Positions 34,437 to 44,585 of a stretch of 56,166 nt of DNA are shown here, one piece after another; positions within the stretch are counted from its first letter, which is position 1, and every line of letters begins with the position of its first letter. The position numbers were made by a program, and so were the translations under genes. The stretch covers positions 1 to 56,166 of the forward strand of contig JALHMO010000016.1 of the NCBI GenBank assembly GCA_022844015.1. Reading direction: 5' to 3'. Source of the DNA: Reyranella sp. Its GTDB lineage: Bacteria; Pseudomonadota; Alphaproteobacteria; Reyranellales; Reyranellaceae. The notes under the pieces were generated by a model, which saw nothing but the letters and a program-made list of their open reading frames with translations, had not been told where the DNA came from and searched no databases.

Positions 34437-36214
34437 GCGGCGATGGCCTGCAGCGGGGCGCGCTCGGCGAGGGCGCGCAGCTGGCCGACCTCGTGGCGAC
34501 TGCAGAATGCGAAGAACGTTTCGCCGGGCTCCCGGCGATGATCGAGCCAGGCTGCGATCAGGCGTTCGAGGAGCGGCGGCAGATCGTCAAAGGCGACCGA
34601 TTGGGCGTACTCTCGCGCCATCGCCTGCTCGTTGGTTGCCGCCGCGCCGCCACCGATGAAGACGTGATAGCCCTCGACGCCGTCGTCGCCGCGCTCGACC
34701 CTGGTGGCGATCAGGCCGATATCGCCGATGTAGTGCTGGGCACAGGAATGATGGCAGCCGGTGAGGTGGATGTTGATCGGCAGATCGACCGCCAGCCGCG
34801 CCTCGAGATGGTCGGCAAGATGCAGTGCGTGGCCTTTGGTGTTGGCGGCGGCGAACTTGCAGCCCGCATTGCCGGTGCAGGCCACGAGGCCGCGGCGGAT
34901 CGCGCTCGCCTCGACCGCGAGACCGAGCGCCTGTATGGCGGCGATGGAGACCCCGACGTCGCGATCGGCAACGTCCGAGATCAGCAGGTTCTGCCACACG
35001 GTGAGACGCAGCGTGCCGCTGCCGAAGCGCTCGGCGACCTCGGCGAGGCCGCGCATCTGGCCGGTGGTGATCCGGCCGACCGGCAGCACCAGACCGATGT
35101 AGTTCCGCCCAGGTTGCTTCTGGTCGTGCACGCCGATGTGCCCGCCCTTGTCGGCCAGCGGGCGCGGCATCACTTCGGCGCCAGCAGCGCGGCGCAGGGG
35201 CGCGCCGTACTCGCTCTCGACTTCCTTCACGAAGGCGTCGCGGCCCAGGCGATCGATCACGTACTTCAGGCGCGCTTTCTGTCGGTTGGTGCGATCGCCG
35301 TGCGCCGCGAAGGCGCGCACGACGGCGCCCGCCACCTTCACGCACTCCTCCGGCTTCAGGAGAATTCCGGTCTCGAAGGCGAAGTCGAGATGGCCGGTGA
35401 TGCCGCCGAGCTGCAGGCGGAAATAGACGCCCGGCTCGAAGCCGGCGCCGCCAGTGACCCGGCAGGCGACGAAGCCGATGTCGTTGGTGTCCTCGAGCAC
35501 GGGCACGCGGCCGCCGCCGTCGAAGGCGATGTTGAATTTGCGCGGCAGGCCGTACATCTCGCGATGATTGAGGATGTAGTGATGCATCGCCGCGCAGAGC
35601 GGCCGCGTATCGACGATCTCCTGCGGATCGATGCCCGCGGTCGGGCTGCCGGTGATGTTGCGGATGTTGTCGGCGCCGGAGCCACGTGACGTGAGACCGA
35701 GCGCCTGCACGGCGAGCAGCAGGTCGACCGCCTGCGCCGCGCCGATCTCGCGGATCTGCAGGTTGGCGCGCGTCGTCACGTCGGTGTAGCCGCCGCCGAA
35801 GGAGTCCGCGGCATCGGCGAGACCACGCATCTGCCAGGCATTGAGGATGCCGTTGGGGATGCGCAGGCGGCACATGAAGGAATTCTGCGCCGGCGCGACA
35901 TAGAACAGGCCCTGGTACTTGGTCAGGAAGACGTCCATGCCCTTGGGAAACTGCCCCGCGTCGGCACGCGCCACGACCTCGTCCCAGCGATCGAGCGGAT
36001 TGCGCTGGCGCTTGGCTGTCTCCTCGGCGACCAGCTTGCCGCCCGCCGCCGTGGTGCGATCCTGCGCCGCGTGCTGCAGGGCGTCGGGACCGACCGGTTG
36101 CGCCGCCATGCCGGCCGCCGCGCGCCCGGCCAGCCGGTCGGCAGCCCTGCGTGCCTCGATGCCACTGACGAAACCCTGCAGCCACTGCTTCTGGGGTTCG
36201 TCGAACTCGCTCAC
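34433..36214 (-). CDS. nirA: NirA-type siroheme/[4Fe-4S] nitrite reductase
   Basis: 593 residues from the GTG at 36214 ([18 protein letters not shown]), whose first bases overlap the stop of the ABC ATPase gene. Two pseudo-symmetric nitrite/sulfite reductase repeats are visible: first [20 protein letters not shown] with [13 protein letters not shown], second [20 protein letters not shown] with [11 protein letters not shown]. The cofactor cysteines are CTGNAGC and CHHSC (CxxxxxC and CxxxC), ligating the cluster and siroheme. The N-terminal 100 residues are an extra helical region shared with the reductase ([14 protein letters not shown] resembles SEQRAWLNGFFAAWLG in the reductase), perhaps a docking element. 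Reduces nitrite to ammonium. Confidence 0.92.
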   Translation of the reverse strand: MSEFDEPQKQWLQGFVSGIEARRAADRLAGRAAAGMAAQPVGPDALQHAAQDRTTAAGGKLVAEETAKRQRNPLDRWDEVVARADAGQFPKGMDVFLTKYQGLFYVAPAQNSFMCRLRIPNGILNAWQMRGLADAADSFGGGYTDVTTRANLQIREIGAAQAVDLLLAVQALGLTSRGSGADNIRNITGSPTAGIDPQEIVDTRPLCAAMHHYILNHREMYGLPRKFNIAFDGGGRVPVLEDTNDIGFVACRVTGGAGFEPGVYFRLQLGGITGHLDFAFETGILLKPEECVKVAGAVVRAFAAHGDRTNRQKARLKYVIDRLGRDAFVKEVESEYGAPLRRAAGAEVMPRPLADKGGHIGVHDQKQPGRNYIGLVLPVGRITTGQMRGLAEVAERFGSGTLRLTVWQNLLISDVADRDVGVSIAAIQALGLAVEASAIRRGLVACTGNAGCKFAAANTKGHALHLADHLEARLAVDLPINIHLTGCHHSCAQHYIGDIGLIATRVERGDDGVEGYHVFIGGGAAATNEQAMAREYAQSVAFDDLPPLLERLIAAWLDHRREPGETFFAFCSRHEVGQLRALAERAPLQAIAA

Positions 36215-37914
36215 GCTGCCGCCCTCGAGACTGCCGGCGTCGCCGCGCTCTTGCGGCTGGCCCCGTGCTCGTACTCTTCCAGGAAGGTCAGGACCTCGCG
36301 TCGATAGTGATAGTAGTCCGGGTGCTCGAGCAACGCCTTGCGCGTCCGCGGCCGCGGCAGGTCGACGTCGACGATCCTGCCGATCGTGGCATTGGGGCCG
36401 TTGGTCATCATGACGATGCGATCGGCCAGCAGGATCGCCTCGTCGACGTCGTGGGTGACGCAGATGGCGGTGACCTGCGTGCGCTTCCACACGTCCATCA
36501 ACACCTCCTGCAGATCCCAGCGCGTGAGGCTGTCGAGCATGCCGAACGGCTCGTCGAGCAGCAGCAGCTTGGGCGACAGCGCGAAGGCGCGCGCGATGCC
36601 CACCCTCTGCTTCATGCCGTTGGACAGCTCGCTGGCCAGCCGGTGCATCGAGCCCGCCAGGCCGACGCGTGCCAGGTAGTACTCGACGATCTCGCGTCGC
36701 TCGGCGGAGGTCGCGTGGGGATAGACCTTGTCGACGCCGAGCGCGACGTTCTCGCGCGCCGTCAACCAAGGCATCAGCGAGGGTGCCTGGAACACCACCG
36801 CCCGGTCCGGACCCGCGGCATCGACCTCGCGCCCGTCGAGCACGATGCCGCCGCCGGAGATCCCGGTCAGGCCGGCGACCATGGACAGCACGGTCGACTT
36901 GCCGCACCCCGAATGCCCGATCAGCGAGACGAACTCGCCCTTCTTCATCAGGAGCTGGAACTTCTCGACCACCGTCAGCGGCCCCTTGGGCGTCGGATAG
37001 GTCTTGCTGACGTCGAAGAACTCGACATAGCGCTCGAGGATCGGCGAGCGGCCGGCTTTGCGGACCACCTCGGGTGGCGGCTGGAGATGAACGACCGACT
37101 GAACGTCGGGCAGGCGGCGCTCCTGTTCCTCCTCGCGCTGGCCGGCGCCGAGGTCCATCAGGTAGCGCGTGACGTCGGCGCGCAAGCGCATGAACTCGGG
37201 GTTCTCGTTGAGCGCCATGCGATCCCGCGGCCGCGGCATCGTCACCCTGAAGGACGGGCCCAGGGTCGCCTTCGGGCCGGGCTTGAGCGGCACGATGCGG
37301 TCGGCGAGAAGAATGGCCTCGTCGACGTCGTTGGTGATGAGAACGAAAGTTTTTCCTTCCTGCGCCCGAATCTCCTCGAGCTCGTCCTGCAGCTTGCCGC
37401 GCGTCAGGGCGTCGAGCGCCGACAGCGGCTCGTCGAGCAGCAGGATCTCGGGGCCGGCGGCGAGCGCGCGCGCCACCGCGACGCGCTGGCGCATGCCGCC
37501 CGACAGCTCGGCCGGACGCCGGTCGGCGGCATGGCCGAGTCCGACCATGCCGACATAGCGCCGCACCCGCGCCTGCCGCTCGGCGCGAGAAGCCTTGCCG
37601 AACACGGCATCGACGGCCAGCGCGACGTTCTCGCTGACGTTGAGCCAGGGCATCAGCGAATAGGACTGGAAGACCAGACCGCGGTCGGGGCCGGCGCCTT
37701 CGATCCTCTTGCCGCGGATCGTCACCTCCCCGGCATCGGGCTCGAGCAGGCCCGCCATCAGGGAGATCAGGGTCGTCTTGCCCGACCCCGAGAACCCGAC
37801 AATGGCGACGAACTCGCCTTCCTCGACCGAGAGATTGATGTCGTCGAGCACCTCGGTACGCCGATTGGCGTCGCCGTAGCCCTTGCTCACGCCCTTGAGT
37901 TCGAGGAGTGCCAT
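36211..37914 (-). CDS. nitrate ABC transporter, fused double ATPase (NrtC/NrtD-like)
   Basis: 567 residues from the ATG at 37914 carrying two complete ABC ATPase domains. Domain 1: Walker [10 protein letters not shown] (40-48), signature [15 protein letters not shown], Walker [13 protein letters not shown]. Domain 2 (from about residue 300): Walker [10 protein letters not shown], signature [15 protein letters not shown], Walker [13 protein letters not shown]. Both have the D-loop and LTHDVDEA-type switch ([16 protein letters not shown] and [16 protein letters not shown]). A linker of about 50 residues joins them. In cyanobacteria the two halves are separate NrtC and NrtD, and NrtC carries a solute-binding domain, which is absent here. 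It energises the NrtB permease. Confidence 0.92.
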   Translation of the reverse strand: MALLELKGVSKGYGDANRRTEVLDDINLSVEEGEFVAIVGFSGSGKTTLISLMAGLLEPDAGEVTIRGKRIEGAGPDRGLVFQSYSLMPWLNVSENVALAVDAVFGKASRAERQARVRRYVGMVGLGHAADRRPAELSGGMRQRVAVARALAAGPEILLLDEPLSALDALTRGKLQDELEEIRAQEGKTFVLITNDVDEAILLADRIVPLKPGPKATLGPSFRVTMPRPRDRMALNENPEFMRLRADVTRYLMDLGAGQREEEQERRLPDVQSVVHLQPPPEVVRKAGRSPILERYVEFFDVSKTYPTPKGPLTVVEKFQLLMKKGEFVSLIGHSGCGKSTVLSMVAGLTGISGGGIVLDGREVDAAGPDRAVVFQAPSLMPWLTARENVALGVDKVYPHATSAERREIVEYYLARVGLAGSMHRLASELSNGMKQRVGIARAFALSPKLLLLDEPFGMLDSLTRWDLQEVLMDVWKRTQVTAICVTHDVDEAILLADRIVMMTNGPNATIGRIVDVDLPRPRTRKALLEHPDYYHYRREVLTFLEEYEHGASRKSAATPAVSRAAA

Positions 37915-37931
37915 TGTCGTGACCTTTCGAG

Positions 37932-39017
37932 CTAGCGCTTCATGCCGTAGGTGAAGGCGGCCTGCAGCGCGAACATCAGGCGATCGAGCAGGAAGCCGAT
38001 GATGCCGATGGTCAGGACAGCCACCATGATCTTGGCCAGCGACGACGAGGAGCCGTTCTGGAACTCGTCCCACACGAACTTCCCGAGGCCGGGGTTCTGG
38101 GCCAGCATCTCGGCGGCGATCAGCACCATCCAGCCGACCCCGAGGGACAGCCGCAGGCCGGTGAAGATCAGGGGCAGCGCCGACGGCAGCACCAGCTTGC
38201 GGATCGTCGTGGTCGTCGAGAGCTGCAGGACCTTGCCGACATTCATCAGGTCCTTGTCGATCGAGGCGACGCCGAGCGCCGTGTTGATCAGGGTCGGCCA
38301 CAGCGAGCACAAGGTGACGGTGATGGCCGAGATGACCAGCGACTTGGGCAGCCAATCGTACGGATTGAGATAGAGCGCCGACACCACCATGGTGACGATC
38401 GGCAGCCAGGCCAGCGGCGACACCGGCTTGAAGATCTGGATCAGCGGGTTGAGCCCGCCGTTCACCGTGCGCGACAGGCCGCACATGATGCCGGCGGGCA
38501 CGGCGAGCAGCGTGGCGATGAAGAAGCCCAGCGCCACCGTCTCGAGGCTGGTCAGGATCTGGTCGAGATAGGTCGGCTTGCCGGTGAAGCTTCGCCACTT
38601 GACCTGGTCCGCCTTGCCGTCGGCCTCCAGCTTGCGATTGCGCTCCTTCTGCCGCGCGTCGAACGCGGCTTCCTTGGCACGCTCCGCGACATGGTCGCTG
38701 TAGAGGTGGCCAGCCTGCTCCCAGACCTGCAGCGGACCCGGTACCGCGCCGAGCGACGTCTTCACCTGGGGCGCGAGCAACGCCCACAGGAGCAGGAAGG
38801 CGACAATCCCGGCAAGCGGCACCAGCAGGACCTGGCGCAGCTCGACCAGCTGGTGCCGCGGGCTGTCGCCCGCGGCGATGCGCAGCAGCGGAACCAGCCA
38901 GCCGAGCCCGGCGACGTCGAGATAGGTCGCCGCCCTGGTGATGCGGGCGAACAGCCGCTCGCGCCGCTCACGCTCGCGCAGGACAGAAGGATCGGCTCGT
39001 TCGGTGATCGTGGTCAT
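37932..39017 (-). CDS. nrtB: nitrate ABC transporter permease
   Basis: 361 residues. A cytosolic basic N-terminus and an N-terminal membrane segment ([17 protein letters not shown]) come first, then a hydrophilic region of about 80 residues rich in Lys/Glu, then the permease domain with [20 protein letters not shown] and [19 protein letters not shown] and the EAA loop [20 protein letters not shown], typical of NrtB/SsuC. It ends [19 protein letters not shown]. Its stop is 17 bases before the fused ATPase start and its start 2 bases from the nrtA stop. Confidence 0.93.
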   Translation of the reverse strand: MTTITERADPSVLRERERRERLFARITRAATYLDVAGLGWLVPLLRIAAGDSPRHQLVELRQVLLVPLAGIVAFLLLWALLAPQVKTSLGAVPGPLQVWEQAGHLYSDHVAERAKEAAFDARQKERNRKLEADGKADQVKWRSFTGKPTYLDQILTSLETVALGFFIATLLAVPAGIMCGLSRTVNGGLNPLIQIFKPVSPLAWLPIVTMVVSALYLNPYDWLPKSLVISAITVTLCSLWPTLINTALGVASIDKDLMNVGKVLQLSTTTTIRKLVLPSALPLIFTGLRLSLGVGWMVLIAAEMLAQNPGLGKFVWDEFQNGSSSSLAKIMVAVLTIGIIGFLLDRLMFALQAAFTYGMKR

Positions 39018-39019
39018 GG

Positions 39020-40426
39020 TCAGCCGCCGACCACTTCAGAGCCCTCGACGGTCTGCTTGCCCTTGAGGCCGATCGACAGGCTGTCGATGTAGGCGTTGGG
39101 CTTGCGACCGTCGTAGGGAACGCCGTCGATGTTCTCCGCCGTCGGCGCGCGAAAGCCGTCGGTCGTCCAGGGAAAGTCCTCCTTCCGTGCCTTGCCCTCG
39201 TCGACCAGCATCCTGGCGGCCTTCAGGTAGACATCCGGGCGGTAGACCTGCTTCGCCGTCTCGGCGTACCACTCGTCCGGGCGATGATCGGGAATCTGAC
39301 CCCACCGCCGCATCTGCGTGAGGTACCAGACGGCGTCGGAGTAGTAGGGATAGGTCGCGAAGTAGCGGAAGAAGACGTTGAAGTCGGGGACCGGCCTCTT
39401 GTCGCCCTTCTCGTACTCGAAGGTTCCGGTCATCGAGTTGGCGATGACCTCGTAGTCGGCGCCGACATACTCGGGCTTGGAGATGATCTTGACCGCCTCG
39501 GGGCGATTGCGATCGCCATTCGCGTCGAGCCACATGCCGGCGCGGATCAGTGCCTTGGTCAGCGCCAGGACAGTGTTGGGGTTCTTGGCGGCGAACTGCG
39601 CGGTGAGGCCGAACACCTTCTCCGGATTGTTCTTCCATATCTCGTAGTCGGTGATCACCGGCACGCCGATACCCTTGAACACGGCTTGCTGATTCCACGG
39701 CTCGCCGACGCAATAGCCGTGAATGGTGCCCGCCTGCAGCGTGGACGGCATCTGCGGCGGCGGCGTCACGGACAGCAGCGCGTCGGCCTTGATCTGCCCG
39801 GTGACGTCGGTCCTGGAATAGAACCCCGGATGGATACCGCCCGACGCCAGCCAGTATCGCAACTCGTAGTTGTGGGTCGACACCGGGAAGACCATTCCCA
39901 TCTTGAAGGCCTTGCCCTCGCCCTTCATCCTGTCGATCACGGGCTTGAGGGCGCTGGCCTTTATCGGGTGGACGGGCTTGCCATCGGCGCCCATCGGGAC
40001 ATGCTTCTTCATCTCGGCCCAGATCTCGTTCGAGACCGTCGTGCCGTTCCCGTTCAGATCCATCGAGAAGGGCGTGATCACATGGGCCTTCGTGCCGAAG
40101 CCGATGGTCGCGGCGATCGGCTGGCCGGCGAGCATGTGCGCGCCGTCGAGCTCGCCGGTGATGACGCGATCGAGCAGGACCTTCCAGTTCGCCTGCGGCT
40201 CGAGCGTGACGAACAGGCCCTCGTCCTCGAAGAATCCCTTCTCCTTGGCGATGGCGAGCGGAACCATGTCCGTCAGCTTGATGAAGCCGAGCTTCAGCTC
40301 GTCCTTCTCGACCTTGAGCGTGTCGGCGCGGGTTGCCCGCGGAACGATTCCGAGCGCGCCTGCGCCGGCGGCTGCGACGAGGAGCCCTCGGCGACGGATT
40401 GCTATGGAGTGCTTGCGTGGTGACAT
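39020..40426 (-). CDS. nrtA: nitrate ABC transporter substrate-binding protein, Tat-exported
   Basis: 468 residues. [20 protein letters not shown] is a twin-Arg signal with a cut near ATRADT. The mature part is the NrtA/CmpA family: [40 protein letters not shown] and [20 protein letters not shown]. The ELDGAHML and GEPWNQQA segments form the nitrate pocket in this family. It binds nitrate in the periplasm for NrtB and the fused ATPase. The next gene upstream (nasS, 18 bases away) is a cytosolic paralogue without the signal peptide. Confidence 0.93.
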   Translation of the reverse strand: MSPRKHSIAIRRRGLLVAAAGAGALGIVPRATRADTLKVEKDELKLGFIKLTDMVPLAIAKEKGFFEDEGLFVTLEPQANWKVLLDRVITGELDGAHMLAGQPIAATIGFGTKAHVITPFSMDLNGNGTTVSNEIWAEMKKHVPMGADGKPVHPIKASALKPVIDRMKGEGKAFKMGMVFPVSTHNYELRYWLASGGIHPGFYSRTDVTGQIKADALLSVTPPPQMPSTLQAGTIHGYCVGEPWNQQAVFKGIGVPVITDYEIWKNNPEKVFGLTAQFAAKNPNTVLALTKALIRAGMWLDANGDRNRPEAVKIISKPEYVGADYEVIANSMTGTFEYEKGDKRPVPDFNVFFRYFATYPYYSDAVWYLTQMRRWGQIPDHRPDEWYAETAKQVYRPDVYLKAARMLVDEGKARKEDFPWTTDGFRAPTAENIDGVPYDGRKPNAYIDSLSIGLKGKQTVEGSEVVGG

Positions 40427-40444
40427 GTCGGCATCCCTGTTTGG

Positions 40445-41590
40445 CTATTGAGCGTTCGAGGCGTTGGGCCGCGTGGCCGGCGGATCGACGGCACGTGACG
40501 GTGCCGCCGGCTCGCCGTGGGCTCCCTCCGGCTTTCGATCTTCAGTGGGGCAGGCAATGCCCAGGGCCGCGGCAGCGGCCCGAAAAAGGTCGGGGCGGAA
40601 CACTCGGTCGGCGACGGCACGCAGATCGCAGCCGGCGCTCGCCTGCCCCCAGCGCACCATCTGCGCCAGGAACCAGTCGGCATGGCTCCGCCACGGAAAA
40701 TTGGCACCGTTGCGATGGAAGATGTGGAAACCGGGCAGGGCGAGCGAGCGGGCGATGACCTCGGCCGGTGCGTTGACGTAGCGGGGGCTGGCGAGCACGC
40801 GGGCCGCCTCGGCGTGATTTGCCGGCTCATCGAGCCAGGCGCAGGCTTCGATCAGCGCCCCGACCAGGGCGGCGAGAGTCTCGGGATGGCGCCGCGCCCA
40901 GGCTTCGGTCGTTCCCAGCACCTTTTCCGGCATCGCCGGCCACAGGTCGCAGCCCGCCACCGCAATGCGCCCGATGCCCATCGAGACCGCCTGTTGGTTC
41001 CAAGGCTCGCCGACGCAGTAGCCGTCGATGACACCGCCGGACAGGTGGGCGATCATGTGGGGAGGCGGAACGACGGAAAGCCGCACGTCGCGGTCCGGAT
41101 CGATGCCGCCGGCGGCGAGCCACATCCGCAGCAGATAATTGTGCGACGAGTACGGAAACACCGACGCCAGCGCCAGCGGCGGCCGACCGGATGCGGCGCG
41201 GGCTCGTACGGCCGGCAGGAGCGCACGGGAATCCAGCGGGCCGTCCGGTAGCGCACCGGACGCGGCGTCCCCGATCTCCCGCCACAACGCCTCGGACAGG
41301 GTGATGGCGTTGCCGTTGAGATCGAGCGTCATGGCAGCGATCATCGGCACGTTGACGCTGTCGATGCCGAGCGTGGTCGCGAGCGGCATCGGCGCCAGCA
41401 TTTGCGCCGCGTCGAGCACGCCGACCGCCACCTTGTCTCGAATCGTCGCCCAGGAGGCCTCGCGACGAACATCCACCTCCAGCCCGCGCCGCTCGAAGGC
41501 GCCCAGCTCCTCGGCGAGCACGATCGGCGCGCAGTCGACGAGGGGAATGATTCCAAGGTTCAGCTTCGATCGTTCCAGGTCAGCCTTCAC
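40445..41590 (-). CDS. nasS: cytosolic nitrate sensor NasS (NrtA-like, no signal peptide)
   Basis: 381 residues from the GTG at 41590. The body is a nitrate-binding protein of the NrtA family ([56 protein letters not shown]), but there is no signal peptide and the C-terminal tail is short and proline-rich. Such proteins hold NasT inactive when nitrate is absent and release it when nitrate binds. Its own leader carries the sigma-54 promoter, the ANTAR target and a terminator, so NasS controls its own expression and that of nrtA to cysG downstream. Confidence 0.9.
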   Translation of the reverse strand: MKADLERSKLNLGIIPLVDCAPIVLAEELGAFERRGLEVDVRREASWATIRDKVAVGVLDAAQMLAPMPLATTLGIDSVNVPMIAAMTLDLNGNAITLSEALWREIGDAASGALPDGPLDSRALLPAVRARAASGRPPLALASVFPYSSHNYLLRMWLAAGGIDPDRDVRLSVVPPPHMIAHLSGGVIDGYCVGEPWNQQAVSMGIGRIAVAGCDLWPAMPEKVLGTTEAWARRHPETLAALVGALIEACAWLDEPANHAEAARVLASPRYVNAPAEVIARSLALPGFHIFHRNGANFPWRSHADWFLAQMVRWGQASAGCDLRAVADRVFRPDLFRAAAAALGIACPTEDRKPEGAHGEPAAPSRAVDPPATRPNASNAQ

Positions 41591-41603
41591 GCCTCGCTAC
41601 CCC

Positions 41604-41647
41604 AAAAAAAAACGCCCCGCCGGTCGTCGAATTGACCGTGCAGGACG
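41604..41647 (-). terminator. intrinsic terminator in the nasS leader (attenuator)
   Basis: On the minus strand CGTCCTGC-A-CGGTC pairs with GACCG-GCGGGGCG (one bulged A, some G-U pairs) around the loop AATTCGAC, and the stem is followed by nine T (41612 down to 41604). The T run ends 13 bases before the nasS start codon. With the two hairpins upstream this is a classic antitermination site. Confidence 0.85.
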
Positions 41648-41660
41648 CCGTTGTCCGCGC

Positions 41661-41714
41661 GCGAACCGCCACTGGTTCGCCATCACTACTTCAGGAGAGA
41701 TCCGCCATTGGACC
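41661..41714 (-). promoter_or_regulatory. ANTAR-protein RNA target: two hexaloop hairpins upstream of nasS
   Basis: Minus-strand RNA, 5' to 3': P1 at 41714-41699 is GGUCC-AAUGGC-GGAUC; P2 at 41680-41661 is GCGAACC-AGUGGC-GGUUCGC. Both loops have six bases with A at position 1 and G at position 4, the requirement known for ANTAR binding. The spacer is 18 bases. P2 is followed by the terminator. NasT, encoded 230 bases upstream, is the expected binder, preventing termination when nitrate is present. Confidence 0.85.
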
Positions 41715-41729
41715 CGCCACCGTAGAGAC

Positions 41730-41746
41730 AGCAGGAAGCGTGCCAA
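41730..41746 (-). promoter_or_regulatory. sigma-54 (-24/-12) promoter of the nasS-nrt-nirA-nasA-cysG operon
   Basis: Minus strand TTGGCACGCTTCCTGCT: the GG and GC of the -24/-12 elements are 10 bases apart, and TGGCACG-N4-CTGCT differs from the consensus TGGCACG-N4-TTGCW at one base. The predicted start (about 41719) lies 5 bases before the first ANTAR hairpin, giving a leader of about 130 bases. It implies NtrC/RpoN nitrogen control in addition to NasS/NasT nitrate control. Confidence 0.8.
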
Positions 41747-41903
41747 CCATTGCCACGATGCAGCCAGGTTGGCCTAAGTTATTGCGATGGATGGACTTTT
41801 TGCAAGTTGGAGGAACTGCGCGCGGCGCTTCCGGAAATTTGGCAACGCGTGATTCGATGATGCTCGCATGTGCAGCATGATCGCTCGGCGGGCACTCCGG
41901 ATG

Positions 41904-41924
41904 TCTGCTCGCAAAACGAGCAGA
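41904..41924. other. stem-loop just downstream of nasT
   Basis: TCTGCTCG, loop CAAAA, CGAGCAGA: an 8-bp perfect stem. It lies 20 bases past the nasT stop. There is no T run after it on the minus strand, so it is at best a weak or Rho-assisted terminator, or it protects the nasT transcript 3' end. Confidence 0.45.
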
Positions 41925-41944
41925 TCAACTCGCTGCCGGAAAGC

Positions 41945-42571
41945 TCATTTCAGTGCCTTCCCATAGGTAACGATGTCCTGGGCGACTTCGCCGATACGCT
42001 TGTTCTGGTTCATGGCAAGCTTGCGCAACAGGCGGTAGGCGGCCTCCTCGGTGATCCCCTTTTGCTCCATCAGGAAGCCCTTGGCGCGGTCGATCGCCTT
42101 GCGCTCGACCAGCGACAGGCGCGCCCGCTCGAGTTCCTCGCGCATGGCGTGGTATCGGTTGAAGTGAGCGACGGCGACATCGACGACCGGACGAACGCGG
42201 TCCCGCGCCAGCCCCTTCACGACGTAGGCCGACACGCCTGCCTCCATGGCGGCGGCAATGGTCGCCGGGTCCGACTGGTCGACGAAAAAGGCGATCGGCC
42301 GGGGCAGCAGGTCGGTGGCGCGCCGCATGTCCTCGATCGTGTCACGGCTCGGGCTGTCGATGCTGACGACGATGACGTCGGGGGCAAGACTGCGTACCCG
42401 GCCGATCAGGTCCTGCGTTCCCTCCAGCCGGGCGAGCAGCCGATAGCCGGCCGCCGCCAATCCCGCCTCGACGATCTCGGCACGGGTCGGATTGTCGTCG
42501 ATCAGCAGAACGGACAGGGGCTTGGTCACGGCGGCGGCATTCACGGGCATGCCGCGGGGCGCAACTTCCAT
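41945..42571 (-). CDS. nasT: ANTAR-domain antiterminator NasT
   Basis: About 208 residues from the ATG at 42571; ATGs at 42613 (would overlap the kinase gene) and 42550 are also in frame, none with a good ribosome site. The receiver-like domain begins LSVLLIDDNPTRAEIVEAG and contains DVIVVSIDSPSRD and a late AYVVKG. A coiled linker (EELERARLSLVERKAID) leads to the ANTAR domain (RAKGFLMEQKGITEEAAYRL, then NKRIGEVAQDIV). ANTAR binds the paired hexaloop RNA found upstream of nasS. NasS keeps it inactive without nitrate. Confidence 0.9.
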   Translation of the reverse strand: MEVAPRGMPVNAAAVTKPLSVLLIDDNPTRAEIVEAGLAAAGYRLLARLEGTQDLIGRVRSLAPDVIVVSIDSPSRDTIEDMRRATDLLPRPIAFFVDQSDPATIAAAMEAGVSAYVVKGLARDRVRPVVDVAVAHFNRYHAMREELERARLSLVERKAIDRAKGFLMEQKGITEEAAYRLLRKLAMNQNKRIGEVAQDIVTYGKALK

Positions 42572-42581
42572 GCCATCGGTA

Positions 42582-44507
42582 TCAAGGCGTTGATTCGACG
42601 AGCTTTCCGTCACTCCAGCGACCGGCGATCACCTTGCCGTCGGCACCGATGGCCTCGCCGTAGCCGTTGCGCTGCCCGTTTCGGAACAGTCCCTCGTAAC
42701 GCTCGCCGTCGGCGACCTGCTCGACGCCCGGCCCTTCCAGCAGGCCGGCGCGAAACTCGCCGGACTGAACCTTGATGGGCGAGACAAGCGTGCGACGAAT
42801 CGCCAATCCCTCGAGGCGGCCATCGACGAAAGTGCCTTCGGCGCGCTCGCTTCCCGGCTTCTCGCGAAGGCCGAGCCCGGTCGACTGCCCGTCGCGCCAC
42901 TGTCCGGCATAGCGCACGTCGTCGGCGAACCGCACCGTGCCGAGCCCGTTCAGGCGATCGGCCGACCATTCGCCGGCCTGACGCTCGCCGTTGGCGAGCT
43001 CGGCGACGCCCAGCCCCTGACGCTTGCCCGCCTCAGCCTGGCCGATATAGCTCGCGCCGCCGTCATAGGAGAGACGCTCGGACTTCTCGAGATCCGGCCG
43101 TGCCGCCCGCGCTGCCACGATCCGCGCCTCGCCGGCCAGCGAGCGCGCGGCGCGCGCCGCTTCCTCGGCGCGCTCGAGCACCAGCGCCGCACTGAGAGCG
43201 GCGCGATGGGCCTGGTCGATCAACTCCTTCTGGGCCGCGGTTGGCTCCGGTCGAGTCGTCGGTGGCGGTGCCGGCTGCGCCGTCACAGGCGTCGGCGAGA
43301 CCGCGGGCGGCGTGAGTGCTGGCGATGGCGTCGCTGCCGGCGCCGCTGGTGCCGCCGTTTGAACAGGCGATGACGCCGGCGCGGTCGTGGCAGCCGTCGT
43401 CGGTGGACCGGCCAGGAGCTGGCGGACATCCGCCTGGAAACGCCACGCTGCGGCAGCGATCACGATGACGCTCACGCCGGCCAGGATCAGGCCGACACGC
43501 GATTTCCTGCGCGCTTCCGGCACCGCATCGCCGGCCTCGCGCACGGCGCCGCCCAACCGCGGCGTCGCGGCGGCGGCAGGCTCGGCACCAGCATCGGCAA
43601 CGCGTTCGGTCGCGACCTCTTCCACGGGCGCATTCGCCGGCGCGAACAGCGCCCGCCACGCCGCGATGCTTTGCGGTCGGTCGGCCGGCGCGAAGGCCAG
43701 CGCGCGATCGATCGCGGCGAGAAAAGCCGCATCGAAACGTGTCCCTTGTCCCCCCGCAAGCGGACGATAGGGGTCGGCACCGACGCGCGCGGCGGCATCG
43801 GCCGGCGGCTGGCCGGTGATCGCGTGGTGAAGCACCGCGCCTGCCGAATAGATGTCGCTCCACGGGCCCTGCCTGGCGTCGAGCGCATACTGCTCGATCG
43901 GCGCGTACTGCGGCGTCAGCACGCTGGTCAGCGTGCGCGTGCGTCCGCCGATCGCCTGCCGCGCGGCGCCGAAATCGATCAGCACGGGAACGCCGTCGCG
44001 GCGCACCATGATGTTCGACGGCTTGATGTCGCGATGGAGAAAATTCTCGGCATGGACGGCGCGCAGGCCGCTCAGCAGCGCCTCGGCGAGCCGACGCACG
44101 TCGTCGGGCGACAGCGGGCGGCCAGGATCGCGCAGCAGCTCGGCGAGATTCTTGCCGTCCTCGAATTCCATCACCGTGTAGGCGGTGCCGTTGGCCTCGA
44201 AGTAGCGCAGCACCGGCACGATGTGCGGATGACGAAAGCGCGCGAGCGCGCGCGCCTCGTCGAGGAAGCGATCGCGACCCCAGGCAAAATCGTCGGCGAA
44301 GCGCGCACCGCGCGGTGCCACCTGCCCGTCCTCGCGACGGATCGCGAACTCGACCGGCAGATACTCCTTGATGGCGACGAACTTGGCGAGCTGGGTGTCG
44401 AAGGCGCGATAGGTGATGCCGAACCCGCCCTGGCCGATCACGGCGTCGAAGCGGTAGTCGCCGAGCCGCGTTCCGGGAGGCAGGGCCTGGACGTTATCGG
44501 AGGACAT
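42582..44507 (-). CDS. membrane Ser/Thr protein kinase with C-terminal MORN-like repeats
   Basis: 641 residues. The kinase domain (about 15-290) is complete: glycine loop IGQGGFGITY, Lys47 in VAIKEYL, HRDIKPSN (catalytic Asp160), IDFG (Asp178), SDIYSAGAVLHHAITG. A linker, then one membrane segment (about 337-356), then a long Ala/Pro/Thr-rich stretch (365-425), a helix, and from about 480 repeated GxYxGxxxxGxxxGxG-like units (YIGQAEAGKRQGLGVAELAN, YEGLFRNGQRNGYGEAIG), which read as MORN repeats. The kinase is therefore cytosolic and the MORN part outside the inner membrane. It ends 11 bases upstream of nasT on the same strand. Substrates are unknown. Confidence 0.88.
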   Translation of the reverse strand: MSSDNVQALPPGTRLGDYRFDAVIGQGGFGITYRAFDTQLAKFVAIKEYLPVEFAIRREDGQVAPRGARFADDFAWGRDRFLDEARALARFRHPHIVPVLRYFEANGTAYTVMEFEDGKNLAELLRDPGRPLSPDDVRRLAEALLSGLRAVHAENFLHRDIKPSNIMVRRDGVPVLIDFGAARQAIGGRTRTLTSVLTPQYAPIEQYALDARQGPWSDIYSAGAVLHHAITGQPPADAAARVGADPYRPLAGGQGTRFDAAFLAAIDRALAFAPADRPQSIAAWRALFAPANAPVEEVATERVADAGAEPAAAATPRLGGAVREAGDAVPEARRKSRVGLILAGVSVIVIAAAAWRFQADVRQLLAGPPTTAATTAPASSPVQTAAPAAPAATPSPALTPPAVSPTPVTAQPAPPPTTRPEPTAAQKELIDQAHRAALSAALVLERAEEAARAARSLAGEARIVAARAARPDLEKSERLSYDGGASYIGQAEAGKRQGLGVAELANGERQAGEWSADRLNGLGTVRFADDVRYAGQWRDGQSTGLGLREKPGSERAEGTFVDGRLEGLAIRRTLVSPIKVQSGEFRAGLLEGPGVEQVADGERYEGLFRNGQRNGYGEAIGADGKVIAGRWSDGKLVESTP

Positions 44508-44585
44508 GAACGCGCGCTACCTGACCTTCCTGGAGCCCGCAACGAAACAAGTGTTCCAAGTGTGACGGCACTTCTGTCACCTCGA

